Of a stretch of DNA of 51,057 nucleotides, positions 8,753-17,468 are shown piece by piece (the first letter of the stretch is position 1; each line of letters opens with the position of its first letter). Under the pieces are notes generated by a model, which searched no databases, was not told the DNA's origin, and saw nothing but the letters and a program-made list of their open reading frames with translations. The DNA lies in NCBI GenBank assembly GCA_022822525.1, contig JAJEBN010000022.1:1-51057 (forward strand), read 5' to 3'. Source of the stretch: Acidimicrobiia bacterium (lineage in GTDB: Bacteria; Actinomycetota; Acidimicrobiia; Acidimicrobiales; Poriferisodalaceae). A program made the translations under genes and the position numbers.

Positions 8753-9216
8753 GCGACACCCGGTTTGCTGCGGCAAGCCTTGTATTCGGCCTGGCATTCC
8801 TGGCCCGCGTCGTGGGTCAAGCAGCACAGCGCTGGTGGGACGTGGCCTTCTTGCCCTCCCAAGACGCCTGGCAGGGCAGCAGCCTGCCGTTCCCGGCGCT
8901 GTTCGCGGCCCAAGTGGTGATCTTGATGATCATCGCGGCCGCGACGCTGCGAATGCGAGCTGGCCGGAACCTCTTCGGGCTGCAATGGGTGCGACCAGTC
9001 GCTTGGTTCGGCGTTCTGTACTTCGCTGTGATGGCGGCGCGTCTTGCAATCGGACTCCTCGGCGATGCCGGAGCGTTCGGCGACGAGAGCATGGCTGCAG
9101 GGAAGTGGTTCACTGCCTACCTGCCGACGGCATTTCACCTGGTCCTGGCGAGCGAAGCGATGCTGTTCGCGGCCTACCAACGAGGGCGCCCCAACCCGCC
9201 GGCTGAACGGTCATGA
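8749..9216 (+). CDS. Small integral membrane protein, unknown function
   Basis: 155 residues from the GTG at 8749, which overlaps the stop of the enolase-like gene (GTGA). Hydrophobic stretches near residues 5-22, 45-65, 80-100 and 118-135 suggest four membrane helices. I do not recognise a family. The coupled start and lack of a gap make it the last gene of the hydroxylase-GH3-epimerase operon. It could support transport or anchoring of pathway components. An upstream in-frame ATG at 8644 would put about 35 unrelated residues inside the preceding gene and is unlikely. Confidence 0.7.
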   Translation: MSDTRFAAASLVFGLAFLARVVGQAAQRWWDVAFLPSQDAWQGSSLPFPALFAAQVVILMIIAAATLRMRAGRNLFGLQWVRPVAWFGVLYFAVMAARLAIGLLGDAGAFGDESMAAGKWFTAYLPTAFHLVLASEAMLFAAYQRGRPNPPAERS

Positions 9217-9218
9217 GG

Positions 9219-9247
9219 TTGGGGCGGTCGTGGGTTATCGGTAGTCT
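9219..9247 (+). promoter_or_regulatory. Candidate promoter of the ribosomal protein operon
   Basis: TTGGGG at 9219-9224 and TAGTCT at 9242-9247 are separated by 17 bp, the ideal spacing, and the -10 fits the TAnnnT pattern used elsewhere in this window. Transcription would begin near 9254 and give a leader of about 290 nt before rplC that carries the hairpin array. The -35 match is only partial. Confidence 0.4.
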
Positions 9248-9355
9248 ATTTCATTCGCGGCGCGGACTTCCTGCGCCGAACCGACGTCCGGCAAGGCCGG
9301 ATGCCTCCCCGTACAGGGCCGGGTATTCGGAACCGGTTGGCACAACCAGAACACC

Positions 9356-9381
9356 GCTCCGCCGGCACAGCCGTGCGGAGC
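9356..9381 (+). other. Stable stem-loop in the rplC leader
   Basis: GCTCCGC at 9356-9362 pairs with GCGGAGC at 9375-9381, and an inner CGGC-ACA-GCCG stem stacks on it with one bulged base. No T-run follows, so this is more likely leader structure than a terminator. It lies just upstream of the four-copy hairpin repeat. Confidence 0.5.
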
Positions 9382-9390
9382 GTTCGCATG

Positions 9391-9505
9391 GCGGCCCGCT
9401 GAGCGGGCAGCCGAAGAGACAGCGGCCCGCTGAGCGGGCTGCCGAAGAGACAGCGGCCCGCTGAGCGGGCTGCCGCACGGACAACCGCCCGCTGAGCGGG
9501 CAGCC
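9391..9505 (+). repeat. Four-copy 31-bp tandem hairpin repeat in the rplC leader
   Basis: Units start at 9391, 9422, 9453 and 9484 with an exact 31-bp period; the last unit is partial. Each holds the dyad GCCCGCTGAGCGGGC, which folds as a 6-bp stem with a TGA loop. The first two units differ at one base, the third diverges at its 3' end, and the fourth keeps only the dyad and its flanks. The array ends 40 bp before the rplC start codon. The whole gap 9217-9545 has no gene; it holds a candidate promoter, one larger stem-loop and this array. Confidence 0.9.
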
Positions 9506-9545
9506 AATGGCTCGGTCAAGGTACGAAGGCACGAGAGAGACGCCC

Positions 9546-10208
9546 ATGGCGAACAAGGCGCTGGTCGCCACCAAGGTCGGCATGACACAGCTCTGGGACG
9601 ACGAGAACCGCGTCGTCCCGGTCACCGTGCTGCGCGTCGACGATTGCCGGGTCACGCAAGTCCGCACCACCGAGCAGGACGGCTACACCGCGGTGCAGGT
9701 CACCTTCGGCCACCGCGAAGTCCGCAAGATCAACCAGCCCACGGCGGGTCACTACGAGCGCGCCGGCGTAGATCCCGGCGTACAGCTCGTAGAGCTACGG
9801 CTCGACGATGTGAGCGATGTCACGGTCGGCACCGAATTGGGTGCCGACCTTTTCAGTCCCGGAGAGCTCGTCGACGTGACGGCGACCTCCAAGGGAAAGG
9901 GCTTCGCCGGCACCATGAAGCGGCACAACTTCTCGGGTCAGCGTGCCAGCCACGGCGCACACCGCGTCCACCGGGCACCGGGGGCGATCGGCGCGTGCGC
10001 CACCCCCTCACGAGTGTTCAAGGGCACCCGCATGGCCGGCCGCATGGGCAGCGAGAAGGTCACCACGCTCAATCTCACCGTGGTGGAAGCCGATGCCGAG
10101 CGCGGTCTGCTGCTGGTGCGTGGCTCGGTCCCGGGGCCCAAGGGCGGCACGGTCGTCGTCCGCAATGCGGTCAAGGCGTCCGCGAACCAGGCGCCGGCAG
10201 AGGTCTGA
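9546..10208 (+). CDS. rplC: 50S ribosomal protein L3
   Basis: 220 residues, normal bacterial length. It begins at ATG 9546 ([15 protein letters not shown]), with a purine-rich GAGAGAG upstream; the frame is open from 9507 but those residues are not part of L3. The conserved central loop is present ([22 protein letters not shown], split here as [11 protein letters not shown] and [11 protein letters not shown]), which reaches towards the peptidyl-transferase centre. L3 starts 50S assembly with 23S rRNA. It is the first gene of the cluster here; the usual rpsJ upstream is absent. Confidence 0.97.
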   Translation: MANKALVATKVGMTQLWDDENRVVPVTVLRVDDCRVTQVRTTEQDGYTAVQVTFGHREVRKINQPTAGHYERAGVDPGVQLVELRLDDVSDVTVGTELGADLFSPGELVDVTATSKGKGFAGTMKRHNFSGQRASHGAHRVHRAPGAIGACATPSRVFKGTRMAGRMGSEKVTTLNLTVVEADAERGLLLVRGSVPGPKGGTVVVRNAVKASANQAPAEV

Positions 10209-10218
10209 GGCGGCTGCG

Positions 10219-10881
10219 ATGACACTCACGCTCGACGTTCGCACCCCCGACGGCGGCACAGCCGGCACCGTCGAACTCGACGAAGCCATCTTCGGCATCG
10301 AGCCGAACATGGCAGCGCTGCACCAGGCGGTCACTGCACAGCGAGCCGCCCGCCGCAGCGGCACTCACAGCACCCTGACCCGTGCCGAAGTTCGCGGCGG
10401 CGGCGCCAAGCCGTGGCGTCAGAAGGGCACCGGCCGGGCTCGTCACGGCTCCACCCGCTCGCCGCAGTGGGCCGGCGGCGGCATCGCGCACGGTCCCAAG
10501 CCGCGCGACTACCGCCAGAAGGTGAACCGCAAGACAGTGCGGCTCGCGCTCCGTTCGGCGTTGAGCGACCGGGCTCGCAGCGAGCGCGTCATGGTCATCG
10601 ACGAGTGGCGCTTCGCGCAGCCCCGCACGAAAGACGCAGTCGCAGTGCTCGAGAACCTGTCCCTGTCGGGGCAGGTTCTGCTCGTTCTGGGTGACAGCGA
10701 CGCGCACCGCACCGCCGGTCGCAGCTTCCGCAATCTCCCCGCAGTCAGCGCCGTCAGCCCGGCGGAGCTGAACGCGTACGACATCCTGCGCTCGGACTGG
10801 CTGGTCTTCACTGCGGACACGCTGCCGACCAGCGCGACTCCCGCCGACGCCGACGCCGAGACCGAGGGGGCAGCACAGTGA
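10219..10881 (+). CDS. rplD: 50S ribosomal protein L4
   Basis: 220 residues from ATG 10219. The conserved basic loop lies near residues 55-90 ([19 protein letters not shown] then [13 protein letters not shown]), the extended arm that lines the exit tunnel. The last 17 residues form an Ala/Asp/Glu-rich tail not usual for the family. In Escherichia coli L4 also represses its own operon through the S10 leader; here the rplC leader is structured but looks nothing like that leader, so feedback is only a possibility. It overlaps rplW by 4 bp. Confidence 0.97.
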   Translation: MTLTLDVRTPDGGTAGTVELDEAIFGIEPNMAALHQAVTAQRAARRSGTHSTLTRAEVRGGGAKPWRQKGTGRARHGSTRSPQWAGGGIAHGPKPRDYRQKVNRKTVRLALRSALSDRARSERVMVIDEWRFAQPRTKDAVAVLENLSLSGQVLLVLGDSDAHRTAGRSFRNLPAVSAVSPAELNAYDILRSDWLVFTADTLPTSATPADADAETEGAAQ

Positions 10882-11168
10882 AGGACCCCCGCGACGTGCT
10901 GATCGCCCCGGTGATCTCAGAGAAGTCGTACGACTTCCTCGAAGAAGGCATCTACGTGTTCCGGGTGCATCCGTCGGCCAGCAAGCCCGAGATCCGCCAG
11001 GCAGTCGAGTCGATCTTCGATGTCAAGGTGGCCAAGGTCAACACGCTCAACCGCAAGGGCAAGAAGCGGCGCAACCGGCGCAACAACACCGTCGGCAAGC
11101 GGCCGGACACCAAGCGGGCCATCGTCACCCTCGTCGAGGGCGACTCGATCCAGATCTTCAATTCGTAG
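10878..11168 (+). CDS. rplW: 50S ribosomal protein L23
   Basis: 96 residues, from GTG 10878 in a GTGA overlap with the rplD stop. It starts with the typical [17 protein letters not shown] segment and has the basic [11 protein letters not shown] loop that reaches the tunnel. L23 sits at the tunnel exit and docks trigger factor and SRP. Confidence 0.96.
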   Translation: MKDPRDVLIAPVISEKSYDFLEEGIYVFRVHPSASKPEIRQAVESIFDVKVAKVNTLNRKGKKRRNRRNNTVGKRPDTKRAIVTLVEGDSIQIFNS

Positions 11169-11176
11169 GACTGCTG

Positions 11177-12013
11177 ATGGGCATTCGAGTACGCAAGCCG
11201 ACGAGTCCCGGACGGAGATTCCAGACGGTCTCGGACTTCGCCGAACTCACGGCGACCAAGCCCGAGCGTTCGCTCATCGCCAAGAAGCACTCCACCGGCG
11301 GGCGCAACAACTACGGCCGCAAGACCTCCCGTCATCGCGGGGGCGGCCACAAGCAGCGGTACCGGGTGATCGACTTCCGCCGCAACAAGGACGGCGTGCC
11401 CGCCACGGTCGCCACCATCGAGTACGACCCCAACCGCAACGCGCGCATCGCGCTGCTGCACTACCACGACGGCGAGAAGCGCTACATCCTGGCGCCCGCC
11501 GGGCTGGAGGTCGGCGACAAGCTGGCCAACGGGTCGGGAGCCGAAGTGCGAGTCGGCAATGCCATGCCGCTGCGCTACGTGCCGGTGGGCACCATTGTGC
11601 ACAACGTCGAGCTGAAGCCGGGCGGCGGCGGCCGCATGGCCCGATCGGCAGGTTCCAGCGTGCAGCTCGTGGCCAAGGAAGGCGCGTATGCCACCTTGCG
11701 CCTGCCCTCCACCGAGATGCGCCGCGTGCCGATCGACTGCCGCGCCACCATCGGCTCGGTCGGCAACGCCGAGGCAGACCTCGTCAAGATCGGCAAGGCG
11801 GGCCGCAACCGCTACAAGGGCGTCCGCCCTCAGACCCGGGGCGTGGCCATGAACCCCGTCGACCACCCCCTCGGCGGCGGCGAGGGCAAGTCCTCCGGCG
11901 GCCGCCACCCGGTCTCGCCGTGGGGCAAGCCCGAGGGCCGCACCCGCTCGAAGAACAGCAAGTCCAACGACCTCATCGTCCGCCGTCGCCGGACGCGAGG
12001 GTCCCGGAGGTAG
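11177..12013 (+). CDS. rplB: 50S ribosomal protein L2
   Basis: 278 residues, standard length. It binds 23S rRNA domain IV and is needed for subunit joining and peptidyl transfer. The C-terminal signature reads [12 protein letters not shown]; the Asp-His pair that matters for activity is kept, while the second His of the common HPHGGGEG form is Leu. Basic [10 protein letters not shown] and [10 protein letters not shown] segments are present. The ATG at 11177 is 8 nt after the rplW stop. Confidence 0.97.
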   Translation: MGIRVRKPTSPGRRFQTVSDFAELTATKPERSLIAKKHSTGGRNNYGRKTSRHRGGGHKQRYRVIDFRRNKDGVPATVATIEYDPNRNARIALLHYHDGEKRYILAPAGLEVGDKLANGSGAEVRVGNAMPLRYVPVGTIVHNVELKPGGGGRMARSAGSSVQLVAKEGAYATLRLPSTEMRRVPIDCRATIGSVGNAEADLVKIGKAGRNRYKGVRPQTRGVAMNPVDHPLGGGEGKSSGGRHPVSPWGKPEGRTRSKNSKSNDLIVRRRRTRGSRR

Positions 12014-12017
12014 AGCG

Positions 12018-12299
12018 ATGCCGCGCAGTCTCAAGAAGGGCCCGTTCGTCGACGACCACCTGCTCTCCAAGGTGGACGAATTGAACGAGAGCGGCGAGCG
12101 CAAGGTCGTCAAGACCTGGAGCCGGCGCTCCACGATCATCCCCGAGATGATCGGGCACACCATTGCGGTGCACGACGGGCGCAAGCACCTGCCGGTGTAC
12201 GTCACCGAGTCGATGGTGGGGCACAAGCTGGGCGAGTTCGCGCCGACCCGGACGTTCAAGTTCCACGCGGGCCAAGAGCGAGGCGGTCGACGACGATGA
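12018..12299 (+). CDS. rpsS: 30S ribosomal protein S19
   Basis: 93 residues, starting with the canonical [15 protein letters not shown]. It is a head protein of the small subunit that contacts S13 and the A-site finger of 23S rRNA. The basic GGRRR end is typical. Its TGA stop is overlapped by the ATG of a 22-codon micro-ORF that leads to rplV. Confidence 0.97.
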   Translation: MPRSLKKGPFVDDHLLSKVDELNESGERKVVKTWSRRSTIIPEMIGHTIAVHDGRKHLPVYVTESMVGHKLGEFAPTRTFKFHAGQERGGRRR

Positions 12300-12364
12300 G
12301 CGAGTTCTCCCCGAAGCGGACGCTCACACCGCGCGCCGGACTCCAGAAAGGCAGCCGGCGATGA
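12296..12364 (+). other. 22-codon micro-ORF bridging rpsS and rplV
   Basis: ATG at 12296-12298 overlaps the rpsS stop (ATGA), and its own TGA at 12362-12364 overlaps the rplV start (ATGA). It fills the 61-nt gap exactly. The peptide begins MSEFSP (rplV begins MSGLID) and ends GSRR (S19 ends GGRRR), which hints at an old duplication of the junction. It may serve as a reinitiation relay and not as a functional peptide. It could also be chance. Confidence 0.35.
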
Positions 12365-12990
12365 GCGGACTCATCGACCTCGACGTCATCGCAGGGGCCA
12401 AGGCGACGCTTCGCTACGGCCGGCTGTCGGCGTCGAAGGCACGGGCAGTGCTCAACCTCATCCGGGACGAAGATCTGGCGCTCGCTCGCGACCGGTTGCG
12501 GTTCTGCGAGCGTGGCGCCGCCGAGGTGGTGTCCAAGGTGCTCGAGAGCGCCGTGGCGAACGCCACCAACAACGAGCAGCTCGAAGCTGACGAGCTGTAC
12601 GTGGCCGAATGCTGGGCCGACGAGGGACCGGTGCTCAAGCGCTGGCGCCCGCGGGCCCGGGGCCGCGCCACGCGCATCCACAAGCAGACATGTCACATCA
12701 CGGTGATCGTTGCGCAGCTCAGCCCTGAAGAGCTCGAGATGCGTGAGGCTCGCCTGGCGGCCTCGGGCTCGCAGACCGCCGCCGCGGCCCGTGCGGCCCG
12801 TGTGGCTGCCAGCCGTGCCACCGACGCAGGCGACGGCGAGCCCGACACCGAGGCAGATCTCGACGAGGCAGTCGCTGATGATGCCGTCGAGGCAGTCGCC
12901 GACGACGAGGTCGAATCAACCGAATCCAGCGACATCAGCGGGGCCGATGCTGCTGACTCCGAAGCTGCCGACCCCGCAGAAAAGAACTGA
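12361..12990 (+). CDS. rplV: 50S ribosomal protein L22 with acidic C-terminal extension
   Basis: 209 residues from ATG 12361, about twice the usual 110. The L22 domain covers residues 1-120, with the [17 protein letters not shown] start, the beta-hairpin region ([17 protein letters not shown]) that lines the exit tunnel, and the ITVIVAQ end. The remaining 85-90 residues are an Ala/Asp/Glu-rich tail including a 24-bp in-frame duplication at 12865-12912. The tail is presumably disordered and on the ribosome surface. Confidence 0.95.
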   Translation: MSGLIDLDVIAGAKATLRYGRLSASKARAVLNLIRDEDLALARDRLRFCERGAAEVVSKVLESAVANATNNEQLEADELYVAECWADEGPVLKRWRPRARGRATRIHKQTCHITVIVAQLSPEELEMREARLAASGSQTAAAARAARVAASRATDAGDGEPDTEADLDEAVADDAVEAVADDEVESTESSDISGADAADSEAADPAEKN

Positions 12991-12992
12991 TC

Positions 12993-13880
12993 ATGGGTCA
13001 GAAGGTCAACCCCTACGGATTCCGCCTGGGAATCACCACCGACTGGAAGTCGCGCTGGTACGCCGACAAGGAGTACCAGGACTATCTCATCGAGGACAGG
13101 AAGATCCGCGACTACCTGCGGACGGAGCTGCCGCACGCAGCCATCAGCCGCATCGAGGTGGAGCGAACTCGGGATCGCCTGAGGGTTGACGTGCACACCG
13201 CCCGTCCCGGCATCGTCATCGGACGGCGCGGGAGCGAGGCCGACCGCCTGCGCACCAAGCTCGGCAAGATCTCCGGCAATCCCAAGGTGCAGCTCAATAT
13301 TCAGGAGATCAAGCAGCCAGAGCTGGAAGCTGCTCTCATCGCGCAGGGCGTGGCAGATCAGCTCGCCGGCCGTGTCGCGTTCCGCCGGGCCATGAAGCGC
13401 GCCGTGCAGAACGCGCAGAAGGCGGGCGCGCTCGGGATCCGCGTGCAGTGCTCCGGTCGCCTCGGCGGCTCGGAGATGGCCCGCACCGAGTGGTACCGCG
13501 AGGGCCGAGTGCCGCTGCACACGCTGCGTGCCGACATCGATTACGGCTTCCGCGAAGCCCGCACCACCGCAGGGCGCATCGGCGTCAAGGTGTGGCTCTA
13601 CAAGGGCGACATCCTCCCCTACAAGGTGTCCTCCGATGAGCGCATCCACCGCGAGGCCGCCATGGCGACCGGGCAGACCTCCGGTGACGGAGCGCCCCCC
13701 GCAGGAGTCGTGACGTCGGCCGGTCGGCGCAACGATCTCGAGGACGTGCCCGAAGAGCCCGTCCCGCTGCTGCGTGAGGCCGATCCCGAATTCGAGCGCC
13801 TGCTCGAAGAGGAAGAGCAGATCGAGCGGGCCACGCGCGACCAGTCCCAGACGCCCAACTTCAGGCCGGGAGACGACTGA
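12993..13880 (+). CDS. rpsC: 30S ribosomal protein S3
   Basis: 295 residues, longer than the usual 210-235. It opens with [14 protein letters not shown]. The KH domain motif [11 protein letters not shown] is near residue 70, and the C-terminal fold continues through [15 protein letters not shown] near residue 205. About 80 further residues form an acidic, low-complexity tail. S3 is part of the mRNA entry channel and helicase. The stop overlaps the rplP start (TGATG). Confidence 0.96.
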   Translation: MGQKVNPYGFRLGITTDWKSRWYADKEYQDYLIEDRKIRDYLRTELPHAAISRIEVERTRDRLRVDVHTARPGIVIGRRGSEADRLRTKLGKISGNPKVQLNIQEIKQPELEAALIAQGVADQLAGRVAFRRAMKRAVQNAQKAGALGIRVQCSGRLGGSEMARTEWYREGRVPLHTLRADIDYGFREARTTAGRIGVKVWLYKGDILPYKVSSDERIHREAAMATGQTSGDGAPPAGVVTSAGRRNDLEDVPEEPVPLLREADPEFERLLEEEEQIERATRDQSQTPNFRPGDD

Positions 13881-14296
13881 TGCTGATGCCCCGCAAGGTG
13901 AAGCACCGCAAGGCGCATCGCGGTCGCATGAAGGGCCGCACCAAGGGCGGCACGGCCGTGCACTTCGGCGACTACGGCATCCAGGCGCTCGAGCCGGGCT
14001 GGATCACCGCCCGCCAGATCGAGGCAGCCCGTATCGCCATGACCCGCCACGTCAAGCGCGGCGGCAAAGTGTGGATCAACATCTTTCCCGACAAGCCGGT
14101 GACGGCGAAGCCCGCCGAGACCCGGATGGGATCCGGCAAGGGCAACCCCGAGAAGTGGGTTGCCGTGGTCAAGCCGGGCCGGGTGATGTTTGAGCTGGGC
14201 GGCGTCAACGCCGAGCTGGCTCGCGGCGCCATGGAGCGCGCCATCCAGAAGCTGCCCGTGCGGGCACGTGTGATCTCGCGAGAGGAGGCCATCTGA
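13880..14296 (+). CDS. rplP: 50S ribosomal protein L16
   Basis: 138 residues, normal size, starting [15 protein letters not shown]. It contacts the A-site and P-site tRNA elbow region. The conserved Arg-containing loop near residue 80 ([20 protein letters not shown]) is present. TGATG overlaps at both ends show tight coupling with rpsC and rpmC. Confidence 0.97.
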   Translation: MLMPRKVKHRKAHRGRMKGRTKGGTAVHFGDYGIQALEPGWITARQIEAARIAMTRHVKRGGKVWINIFPDKPVTAKPAETRMGSGKGNPEKWVAVVKPGRVMFELGGVNAELARGAMERAIQKLPVRARVISREEAI

Positions 14297-14595
14297 TGGC
14301 CAAGGCCGCGACGCTTCGCACGCTGTCTGACGACCAGCTGTTCGACGAGCTCGAGAGCGCTCGCCAGGAGCTGTTCAACCTGCGGTTCGCATTTGCCACC
14401 GGGCAGCTCGACAACTCCGCGCAGATGTCGGCGACCCGCCGTGACATCGCACGCATTCACACCGTGCTGCGTGAGCGTGAGATTGCTGCCGCCGACGCGC
14501 TGGCCGGCGCCTCGGCGGGCTCGGCTGTGTCCGCTGGCGCCTCGCAGGGCTCGGTCGGGCTGGACGACACCGCGGAGTCAGGAGAATCCTCATGA
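14296..14595 (+). CDS. rpmC: 50S ribosomal protein L29 with C-terminal extension
   Basis: 99 residues. The family domain covers the first 65 or so (DDQLFDELESARQELFNLRF and the ARIHTVLRER helix). A Gly/Ala/Ser-rich tail of about 30 residues follows and is not part of the usual protein. L29 is near the tunnel exit, next to L23. The ATGA overlap with rpsQ gives coupling. Confidence 0.95.
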   Translation: MAKAATLRTLSDDQLFDELESARQELFNLRFAFATGQLDNSAQMSATRRDIARIHTVLREREIAAADALAGASAGSAVSAGASQGSVGLDDTAESGESS

Positions 14596-14870
14596 GCACA
14601 GAGTCGGCCCCCGACGCAGAGCGCAACCGGCGCAAGATCCGTGAGGGCATCGTCACCTCGACCAAGATGGACCGCACCGCGGTGGTCTCGGTGACCGAGC
14701 GTGTGCGCCACCCCCGCTACTTCAAGACCGTGCAGCGCACGAAGAAGCTCTACGTCCACGACCCCGAGCGAGACACGCGTCCGGGCGACCGGGTGCGCGT
14801 CATGGAAACCCGCCCGATCTCGAAGACCAAGCGCTGGCGCCTCGTTGAGATCACCGAACGGGCGCGCTGA
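14592..14870 (+). CDS. rpsQ: 30S ribosomal protein S17
   Basis: 92 residues from ATG 14592, inside the ATGA overlap with rpmC. The OB-fold core is clear (REGIVTSTKMDRTAVVSV, YFKTVQRTKKLYVHDP, GDRVRVMETRPISKTKRW). It binds 16S rRNA early in 30S assembly. Confidence 0.97.
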   Translation: MSTESAPDAERNRRKIREGIVTSTKMDRTAVVSVTERVRHPRYFKTVQRTKKLYVHDPERDTRPGDRVRVMETRPISKTKRWRLVEITERAR

Positions 14871-14900
14871 GCCCCGAGCCTGAGAAGAACTGCGTACCTG

Positions 14901-15269
14901 ATGATCCAGCAAGAGTCCCGACTCAAAGTCGCCGACAATTCGGGCGCCCGCGAGGTGCTGTGCATTCGCGTGCTCGGCGGCACGGGTCGTCGTTACGCCT
15001 CCATCGGCGATGTGTTCATCGCCACGGTGAAGGACGCGATTCCCGGTGCCTCGGTGCGCAAGGGCGACGTAGTGCGCTGCGTCGTGGTGCGCACACGCAA
15101 GGAGCGCCGGCGTCCCGACGGCAGCTACATCCGCTTCGACGAGAACGCTGCCGTGCTCGTCGACAACAACCGCCAGCCGCGGGGCACACGCATCTTCGGT
15201 CCCGTCGGCCGCGAGCTGCGCGACAAGCGCTTCATGCGCATCGTGTCGCTCGCTCCAGAGGTCCTCTGA
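14901..15269 (+). CDS. rplN: 50S ribosomal protein L14
   Basis: 122 residues, the exact family length, beginning [19 protein letters not shown]. The conserved [12 protein letters not shown] and EN(A/A)[18 protein letters not shown] segments are present. L14 forms the intersubunit bridge region with L19. A 30-nt gap separates it from rpsQ. Confidence 0.97.
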   Translation: MIQQESRLKVADNSGAREVLCIRVLGGTGRRYASIGDVFIATVKDAIPGASVRKGDVVRCVVVRTRKERRRPDGSYIRFDENAAVLVDNNRQPRGTRIFGPVGRELRDKRFMRIVSLAPEVL

Positions 15270-15282
15270 GGGGGGTGTGGAG

Positions 15283-15624
15283 ATGCCACGTCAGCGAAAC
15301 CAGCTGCCCCGGCTGCGAGTCCGCAAGGGCGACACGGTGCGGGTGATGTCAGGTCCGGACAAGGGCCGCGAGGGCGAGGTCGTCTCGGTCGACCCGCTGC
15401 GGCGCCGCCTGACGGTCGAGGGAGTGAACGTCGGCCACAAGCATCAGCGTCCCTCCCAGCAGAACCAGGAAGGCCAGATCATCGATTACCTGCTGCCGGT
15501 CGACGTGTCCAACGTCGCGGTGGTGTGCCCCCGCACCGGCCGGCCGGGCCGTGTCGGGTTCCGTTTCGAAGGCGACCGCAAGGTGCGCTATCACCGAGCT
15601 TCCGGGGAGGAACTGCCGTCATGA
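15283..15624 (+). CDS. rplX: 50S ribosomal protein L24
   Basis: 113 residues from ATG 15283; a GTG at 15277 is in frame and possible, but the GAGGGGG site ending at 15275 is better spaced for the ATG. The KOW motif is seen as [22 protein letters not shown], given here as the parts [13 protein letters not shown] and [10 protein letters not shown]24 starts 50S assembly. The stop overlaps the rplE start (ATGA). Confidence 0.95.
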   Translation: MPRQRNQLPRLRVRKGDTVRVMSGPDKGREGEVVSVDPLRRRLTVEGVNVGHKHQRPSQQNQEGQIIDYLLPVDVSNVAVVCPRTGRPGRVGFRFEGDRKVRYHRASGEELPS

Positions 15625-16229
15625 GTGTGACTGACACTCCCGACGCCCCCGACGTGACCGCCGCCCCGACGCGCCCCGAGCCCCGGATGAAGGTGCTGTA
15701 CCGCGACTCCGTGCGCGCCCAACTGCAGCAAGACCTGGGACTCGGCAACATCATGCAGGTGCCCGCGCTCACCAAGATCAGCGTGAACATGGGTGTCGGC
15801 GCAGCACTCACCAACCGCGGCCTGCTCGAAGGCGCCGTCGACGACCTCAGCCGCATCTGCGGTCAGCGGCCGGCGATCACCAGGGCCAAGCGCTCGATCG
15901 CGGGTTTCAAGCTGCGTGAGGGCAACGCCATCGGCGCCCGGGTGACGCTGCGCCGGGACCGCATGTGGGAGTTCTACGACCGCCTCGTCTCGCTGGCGAT
16001 TCCCCGCATCCGGGACTTCCGCGGACTGTCGCCGCGCAGCTTCGACGGGCGCGGCAATTACACGTTCGGCATCACCGAGCAGCTCGTCTTCCCCGAGATC
16101 GACTACGACAGCGTCAACCAGATCCGGGGCATGGACATCACGCTCGTGACCTCGGCCGTCGACGATCAGGGCGGACGAGCCCTGCTTGATGCGCTCGGCT
16201 TCCCATTCCGCCAAGACCCCACGGCATAA
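15621..16229 (+). CDS. rplE: 50S ribosomal protein L5
   Basis: 202 residues. The L5 fold starts at [19 protein letters not shown] (residue 23) after a Pro/Asp/Ala-rich extension. Conserved parts include [23 protein letters not shown] and [19 protein letters not shown]5 binds 5S rRNA and helps form the central protuberance. The ATG at 15621 sits in the ATGA overlap with rplX. Confidence 0.96.
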   Translation: MSVTDTPDAPDVTAAPTRPEPRMKVLYRDSVRAQLQQDLGLGNIMQVPALTKISVNMGVGAALTNRGLLEGAVDDLSRICGQRPAITRAKRSIAGFKLREGNAIGARVTLRRDRMWEFYDRLVSLAIPRIRDFRGLSPRSFDGRGNYTFGITEQLVFPEIDYDSVNQIRGMDITLVTSAVDDQGGRALLDALGFPFRQDPTA

Positions 16230-16270
16230 CGCCCGACCCCCGCTTCACCAACGAAACAGAGGCAGTTCAG

Positions 16271-16456
16271 ATGGCCAAGAAGGCACTGATCAACAAGCAG
16301 CAGCGCACCCCCAAGTTCAAGGTGCGCGCGTACACGCGCTGTCGCGTGTGCGGCCGACCGCGGTCGGTGTACCGCAAGTTCGGGCTGTGTCGAGTGTGCC
16401 TGCGAGAGATGGTCCATGCCGGCGAGGTGCCCGGCGTGACCAAGGCCAGCTGGTGA
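16271..16456 (+). CDS. rpsZ: 30S ribosomal protein S14, zinc-binding type Z
   Basis: 61 residues, the short C+ form. Zinc ligands are Cys24, Cys27, Cys40 and Cys43. It belongs to the 30S head. Its position in the spc-type cluster shows this is the housekeeping copy. The final codons and stop are partly duplicated just downstream (15-bp period), and the stop is overlapped by a GTG that opens a micro-ORF leading into rpsH. Confidence 0.96.
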   Translation: MAKKALINKQQRTPKFKVRAYTRCRVCGRPRSVYRKFGLCRVCLREMVHAGEVPGVTKASW

Positions 16457-16494
16457 GGGGCCAGCAGGTGAGGGAGGTGTGCACATGTCGATGA
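16453..16494 (+). other. 13-codon micro-ORF bridging rpsZ and rpsH
   Basis: GTG at 16453 overlaps the rpsZ stop (GTGA), and TGA at 16492-16494 overlaps the ATG at 16491, one of two likely rpsH starts. The segment contains a near-exact duplicate (15 of 16 bases) of the end of rpsZ, at 16444-16459 and 16459-16474. The second copy supplies the AGGGAGG ribosome site of rpsH. Confidence 0.3.
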
Positions 16495-16889
16495 CCGACC
16501 CCATTGCGGACATGCTCACCCGCATCCGCAACGCCAACCTGGTGTTCAAGGACGAGGTGGCCATGCCGTCCTCGAAGCAGAAGGAGCGCCTCGCAGCGAT
16601 CCTCAAGCGCGAGGGGTACGTGAGCGACTTCAAGGTGGAAGGCTCCCACGGGAGTTCCGACCGCAAGCTCACGATCAACCTGAAGTACACATCGGACCGC
16701 GATCGGACGATCTCTGGACTGCAGCGGATCTCCAAGCCCGGGCTGCGTGTGTACACCAAGTCCGACAAGGTGCCCCGCGTGCTCGGCGGCCTCGGCATTG
16801 CCGTGCTGTCCACGAGCCGGGGCCTGATGACCGACCGCGAGGCTCGCCGCAACCGCATGGGCGGCGAAGTCCTCTGTTACGTCTGGTAG
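16485..16889 (+). CDS. rpsH: 30S ribosomal protein S8
   Basis: 134 residues from ATG 16485 ([16 protein letters not shown]), which is 7 nt after AGGGAGG. The ATG at 16491 gives the shorter canonical MTDPIADML and cannot be excluded. The C-terminal RNA-binding signature [17 protein letters not shown] reads here as [17 protein letters not shown], followed by the usual GGEVLCYVW end. S8 binds the central domain of 16S rRNA. Confidence 0.95.
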   Translation: MSMTDPIADMLTRIRNANLVFKDEVAMPSSKQKERLAAILKREGYVSDFKVEGSHGSSDRKLTINLKYTSDRDRTISGLQRISKPGLRVYTKSDKVPRVLGGLGIAVLSTSRGLMTDREARRNRMGGEVLCYVW

Positions 16890-16898
16890 GAGGCGACG

Positions 16899-17468
16899 AT
16901 GTCACGCGTGGGCAAAGCGCCCATCTCGATCCCCGACGGGGTGACGGTCACCGCACAGCCGGCGGCTGAGGGCGCCGGCGCGGCCGCTGGTGCGGTGGTG
17001 ACGGTCAGCGGCCCGCAGGGCGAGCTCACCCGTGAGCTGGCTGCGGGCATCACCGTGAGCGTCGACGACGGCGCCGCCACGGTGGACCGGGCCGACGACA
17101 GCCGAACGCAGCGGTCGCTGCACGGACTCAGCCGGGCGCTGGTGGCCAACATGGTCGAAGGCGTCTCGGCAGGCTTCTCCAAGGAATTGCAGATCGTCGG
17201 CGTGGGCTACCGGGCCGCGGCCCGCGGGCCTTCGGCGCTCGAGCTGTCGCTGGGGTTCAGCCACACGGTCCCCGTGCAGGCGCCTGAGGGCATCAACTTC
17301 GAAGTCCCGAGCCAGACGTCGATCATCGTCAAGGGCATCGACAAGCAACTCGTCGGACAGGTCGCCGCCAATATCCGCAAGCTGCGCAAGCCCGAGCCCT
17401 ACAAGGGCAAGGGCATTCGCTACGTCAATGAGCGTGTGCTGCGCAAGGCCGGAAAGGCCGCCAAGTGA
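16899..17468 (+). CDS. rplF: 50S ribosomal protein L6
   Basis: 189 residues starting [15 protein letters not shown]. Two related alpha/beta domains are visible; the second holds the conserved [14 protein letters not shown] signature near residue 165. There is an Ala/Gly-rich insertion around residues 20-35. L6 lies by the factor-binding site. Its 3' end and stop codon are repeated 26 bp downstream. Confidence 0.97.
   Translation: MSRVGKAPISIPDGVTVTAQPAAEGAGAAAGAVVTVSGPQGELTRELAAGITVSVDDGAATVDRADDSRTQRSLHGLSRALVANMVEGVSAGFSKELQIVGVGYRAAARGPSALELSLGFSHTVPVQAPEGINFEVPSQTSIIVKGIDKQLVGQVAANIRKLRKPEPYKGKGIRYVNERVLRKAGKAAK

Noticed and set aside
9391..9505. CRISPR array
   Set aside because: The repeats are directly adjacent with no unique spacers, and no cas genes are near.
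11849..11890. L2 signature with Leu in place of the second His (HPLGGGEG)
   Set aside because: The functionally important Asp-His pair before it is intact, and I recall this Leu variant from other bacteria, so it is not strong evidence of anything unusual.
14871..14900. Bridging micro-ORF between rpsQ and rplN
   Set aside because: The rplN start does overlap a TGA, but the rpsQ stop is preceded by C, and that frame has an earlier stop; no chain exists.
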